Part shown: positions 60,829-64,000 of the stretch, piece after piece
How the letters are laid out: every line of letters begins with the position of its first letter
Numbering within the stretch: position 1 is the first letter of the stretch
NCBI GenBank assembly: GCA_026874595.1
Contig: CM049309.1
Location: 19,905,576-19,969,575 of the forward strand
From: Sipunculus nudus
Lineage: Eukaryota > Annelida > Sipuncula > Golfingiida > Sipunculidae
Direction: 5' to 3'
Length of the DNA stretch: 64,000 nt
Program-made: the position numbers and the translations under genes
The notes under the pieces: generated by a model
Told to the model about the DNA's origin: nothing
The model's database searches: none
The model's input: the letters and a program-made list of their open reading frames with translations, nothing else

Positions 60829-60934
60829 ATGGGGAAGGCAAAGAAGTGGGTTTTGGCCAAATATTTTGATGGATTTCCGAAGAATTCGGATTTTAATTTG
60901 GTAGAAGAGGACCTACCGCCGCTTAAAGATGGAG
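60829..60934 (+). CDS. PTGR1: Prostaglandin reductase 1-like, first coding exon
   Basis: ATG at 60829 (context ACAACATGG), 35 codons plus one base, then GTAATA. The peptide starts MGKAKKWVLAKYFDGFPKNS and contains SDFNLVEEDLPPLKDG, matching the amino end of PTGR1 (W.L..HF.G.P..SDFEL…LPPLK.G). PTGR1 is a cytosolic NADPH-dependent medium-chain reductase acting on 15-oxo-prostaglandins, leukotriene B4 metabolites and reactive alkenals. Read-through past the donor gives a longer but meaningless frame to 61032. Phase 1 joins exactly to the exon at 62130. The catalytic and NADPH-binding parts are beyond the window. Confidence 0.85.
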
Positions 60935-61714
60935 GTAATATTGATACTATGACGCCATATCTTATAACATGTGCTGCCACACTGCGGAGAATCGGCAGCA
61001 AACTGCTGAGAATCGAACTCCCAAAAGTATGACACTGCTGGTTATGATTTGTCGGCATTGAAATCTATGGCCCACAATGCTACATTGCTTCTACATACAC
61101 AAATGGCGTAGGTATAAAAGAAGATAGGTAGTGAAGAAGGTAACGTAGTCCGTAGAATTGTTTTAAGGAATCGTTTCAACAATGAGAAGTGTTGAGTATA
61201 TACAGGTGTTTCTTAAAAGGTAACACATTCTTATTTTAAGGATTGTTGAGACACGTAGTACGTCTCATGGTGCTTAACTGAAGAGATCCGTTTTGAGTAT
61301 AAATGACCTCTGAAGGAAGGGTTTATGTGCTACAAACATTTTTATAACTGAAAAATATTTTAAATGTAAAGAGTGCGTGTATGAGGAGGCATTCCATTTG
61401 GTCTCACCTAACGCTCGGGTTCAAAGTTTGTTCAGATTGGCTACCGGTATGGAGACATTCGATATCAGAATGGCTGCAAAATATCTGATTGGCTGCTGTT
61501 ATCGAAGCGGTGCAATCAGGTTCATCAGACATTAAGACATTAAAAGATCCATCAACCGTGATTTTTTTCGGTTTGAAGGCTAATTAAGGCTAAAGGCCTT
61601 AGAAATGAAAGCTTCTCGTGACACTATGAAAACATTATCTATAGACCAGCTTACTAATTTGATGGTCTTGTATTATTAAACACATTCAAGATTATCAGGC
61701 CGAATGTATATTTA

Positions 61715-61753
<39 letters not shown>

Positions 61754-62129
61754 AATATTTTCTGCAAGGGCATGTTCTGTGGGCACGAGGATGCATATAA
61801 TACACTGCACTGTCCAGTAAGGGAAATGTTGACAGCAGACTTATTTGTTACTTCGGTATCAAAAAGCCTGAATAGTAACAATTGTCAGCCATTACTGGTA
61901 TTAATTTACATGTGCATTGATATGTCATTGAAATATAAAATCGGTAAATGTTGAAACGCCTAGCACTCTCTTCAGTTTTTCATTGAGACTAAAAAGAAAG
62001 AAAGAAAGATGCATACAAATACACACACACATATGCATGTAACTGTTCATAACAATATAATAATAATATATATATAATGATATATATATAATTATATATG
62101 TATTTCATTTTGTACTGGATATTTTACAG
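60935..62129 (+). other. Intron 1 of the reductase gene
   Basis: GTAATA at 60935, TTTTACAG at 62129. It holds dispersed repeat X copy 3 (61085-61345) and (TA)n at 61717-61750. GTTTCAAAG-like and other short frames have no content. Confidence 0.7.
61085..61345 (+). repeat. Dispersed repeat X, copy 3
   Basis: ACAAATGGCGTAGGTATAAA, GAAGGTAACGTAGTCCGTAG and TAAATGACCTCTGAAGGAAG match the block order of 25600-25990 and 46145-46500. Confidence 0.5.
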
Positions 62130-62175
62130 AGGTTTTGGTTGAAGCATTGTTCCTCAGCCTCGATCCATACATGAG
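62130..62175 (+). CDS. PTGR1: Prostaglandin reductase 1-like, second coding exon
   Basis: 46-nt exon between TTTTACAG and GTAAGA. With the base left over from exon 1 it encodes E-VLVEALFLSLDPYMR, matching the VLLEALFLTVDPYMR segment of PTGR1 and the conserved DPYMR motif of this branch of medium-chain reductases. It leaves phase 2. The following exon (expected to continue after the Arg) was not found before 64000. Confidence 0.9.
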
Positions 62176-62609
62176 GTAAGACATATTTTTTGCAATATAT
62201 ATGGATAAAATACCTGAAAACTCGATAAAAGGTAAAACATCATAGCAATGATGTAAAAGTAAAAGAAAATTCAACATTCCCTATACACGTGCGCGTTTTT
62301 TTTAAGTTTTATAATTTTTATTATCATCATCACAAGTACTGACAAAAGTTTCTAGTCTTTGTTATTATCATGAAATAAGCCTATATCCAAAATTTTGGCA
62401 AATTCTGCAATGACCGTCACAGCTGGCGATCTGATGAAGAGTTATGCAATATATAACTGCAAATGTTGCAAGTCATTCGTACATATCGATTCATTCCTCC
62501 CTAAATATATGCTTTAACGTTACATGAATACTACATTTTGAAAATACTCAGTGAGACTGTAAGTACATTTCTAGTATCAGTATTATAACTTAAACGAATT
62601 TTATGAAAA
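62176..62609 (+). other. Intron 2 of the reductase gene (part)
   Basis: AT-rich, no exon seen. Confidence 0.6.
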
Positions 62610-62952
62610 ACAATAGGGTACCTTTGAACAAGATTATTGTTACTTACGGTAACTCCCGCACTTGCTTATCAGCGCCATCTAGTATTCAACCTTTTTACGA
62701 TTTAGAAGTTTAAGATATCAATCTTTACGATTAAATGATAACTTTAATCATATTTCAATGCAACGTAGTGAAGCTTTATGTATTCCTTTTAGCGATCGAC
62801 TCAAATGTATATTAATAAACAAAGGAATTAGCCAGTTTTAATGCCTTACTCAAACAATCCGTGTTTCACTAAATAAACAAAAGATGGAACTGATAAGCAA
62901 AAGCGGGAGTTACCGTAAATAACAATAACCTTGTTCAAAGGTACTCTATTGT
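62610..62952. mobile_element. 343-bp MITE with ~70-bp inverted repeats
   Basis: CAATAGGGTACCTTTGAACA and, further in, ACGGTAACTCCCGC at 62610-62682 are matched in reverse at 62881-62952 with about 8 differences. The central ~200 bp are unique. No coding capacity; target duplication not evident because flanks are AT-rich. Lies in intron 2 of the reductase gene. Confidence 0.75.
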
Positions 62953-63289
62953 ATTTTGCTGTTTGCTGCTAAATACAAGGTATACATTTAATTAACAGGG
63001 TGATGTATATTTAACGGGCAAGGGTTGCATTTGTAGGATGTTCATGCCTTTCTTTCCACTCGGCTCCACAGTCATTGGACAACAGGTCGCTAGGTATGAC
63101 GTCACTTCCATTCCGATTTTACTTATACATTAACATCAAAAGTTATTTATGTATTCACAATTTCATATATCGTATCGTCAGAATAAACAGTTATATCATC
63201 CCACCTCAAGTCTTAAAAGAGGAATATCTAAAATTTGTCTTAATTAATATCGAATTTAACAAGATCTTGTAGTGATGGCAGGGTTTCTA
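62953..63289. other. Intron sequence
   Basis: Nothing recognised. Confidence 0.4.
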
Positions 63290-63440
63290 TTCCGAACCTA
63301 GAAAAGCACTCAGAGAGCTCGGACCTCCGCTAAGGCAGCACATTAAACCTATATGGACTTGTCAGAAATGCAGTATTTTTCCTTTTAAAAAATTCTGGAT
63401 CCAGATTGTGATCCGGATCATCCCCCTCCCCCCCCCCCCC
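63290..63440 (+). repeat. Dispersed repeat with CACTCAGAGAGC and GGATCCAGA/GATCCGGATC
   Basis: AAAGCACTCAGAGAGCTCGG, ACCTCCGCTAAGG and, further on, TCTGGATCCAGATTG, GATCCGGATCATC: an arrangement I know as widely dispersed in invertebrate genomes. Related pieces at 51316-51344 and 40825-40860. A C/A run follows at 63426-63450. Confidence 0.5.
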
Positions 63441-64000
63441 CAAAAAAAAAATTAATCAACAGATCCATGTATCATTGCCCCATTTAATAACCACACAGAG
63501 TATATACATTTGATAACAAAAGCATTACTAAATAATATGTAAAGAAAATGGTAACAATTGGACGGAACCAAGGAGAAGATCGACGCGATTGGAAATAAGT
63601 TTTCATTTCTAGCAGTAATTTGAAAGATTTAACACAATTTATAATTACGGTGTTAGACTAACAGGTAACATACACGATCTATTATCATTAATAACATTGT
63701 ATTGTATTGTTGTATTGTACAGTTCTTTTCTAGAGCACAATTACTATCTTCATTTCTATGCGCTTTACAAGTCAGAATTGAAACAAATATAATAAGTTTC
63801 CAGGTTCTTCTTGAAAGATGCAAAAGAGTCTGCAATTCTGTGATCTAGTGGGAGGGAGTTCTATGAGACTGGTAAAAATCTAGTGAATCTCTATTCCTAT
63901 ATGCATCATGCGATCTAGGAACAAAAAGCTGCCGTGTTTCTCCTGAATGTAGTGTCTTAGATAGTATGGCTTATGTTCCTGAATAATCTCCTTTATTTAT
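63441..64000. other. Intron or unassigned sequence to right edge
   Basis: No exon recognised; an imperfect TTGTAT run is at 63695-63717. Confidence 0.4.

Overview
The window looks like nuclear DNA of a bivalve mollusc or close relative. It is AT-rich, almost without long open frames, has GT-AG introns, tRNA-derived SINEs and many (TA)n runs. It is dominated by non-autonomous elements built as short terminal repeats, a tandem core rich in TGACCTTGACCTTTGACC, and a microsatellite ((ACGG)n/(ACAG)n or (GGC)n) just before the 3' end. That plan resembles the pearl/Helentron-associated elements described from oysters. The species assignment is inference.

Two host genes are supported. (1) On the minus strand, a secreted or membrane-anchored protein gene starts with a signal-peptide exon at 38628-38709. 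It continues through a cysteine-containing lectin-like exon (32669-32961) and a CUB-like exon (26027-26402). All splice phases agree. A possible 33-nt exon (19203-19235) follows. Its introns hold most of the transposon copies, and its 3' end was not found. (2) On the plus strand, the first two coding exons (60829-60934, 62130-62175) of a prostaglandin reductase 1-like gene are present; the rest lies beyond the right edge.

Layout: 1-2361 family-1 element; 3.1-9.95 kb a mosaic of family-2 and family-1 elements, including one complete family-2 copy (6622-9046); 10-13.3 kb mostly unique with one SINE; 13.3-15.6 kb family 2; 15.7-16.8 kb two weak open frames; 16.88-18.95 kb family-1 copy; 19-26 kb SINEs, dispersed repeats and a Ginger-like DNA transposon with 139-bp inverted repeats (20644-22370); 26.66-28.89 kb family-1 copy; 29.4-31.4 kb family-1 copy split by another inverted-repeat element; 33.2-38.1 kb family-2 and family-1 pieces; 38.7-42.4 kb intergenic; 42.4-45.0 kb a 27-bp minisatellite; 45-58 kb mostly unique intergenic DNA with a hAT-like MITE bearing a perfect 8-bp target duplication (51581-52045); 58.2-60.3 kb a 12-bp-based minisatellite; 60.8-64 kb the reductase gene start with a 343-bp MITE in its intron.

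The long open frames at 42-45 kb and 58-60 kb are by-products of stop-free repeats whose unit is a multiple of 3, not genes. No complete protein-coding gene, no genuine tRNA or rRNA gene and no CRISPR array was seen.
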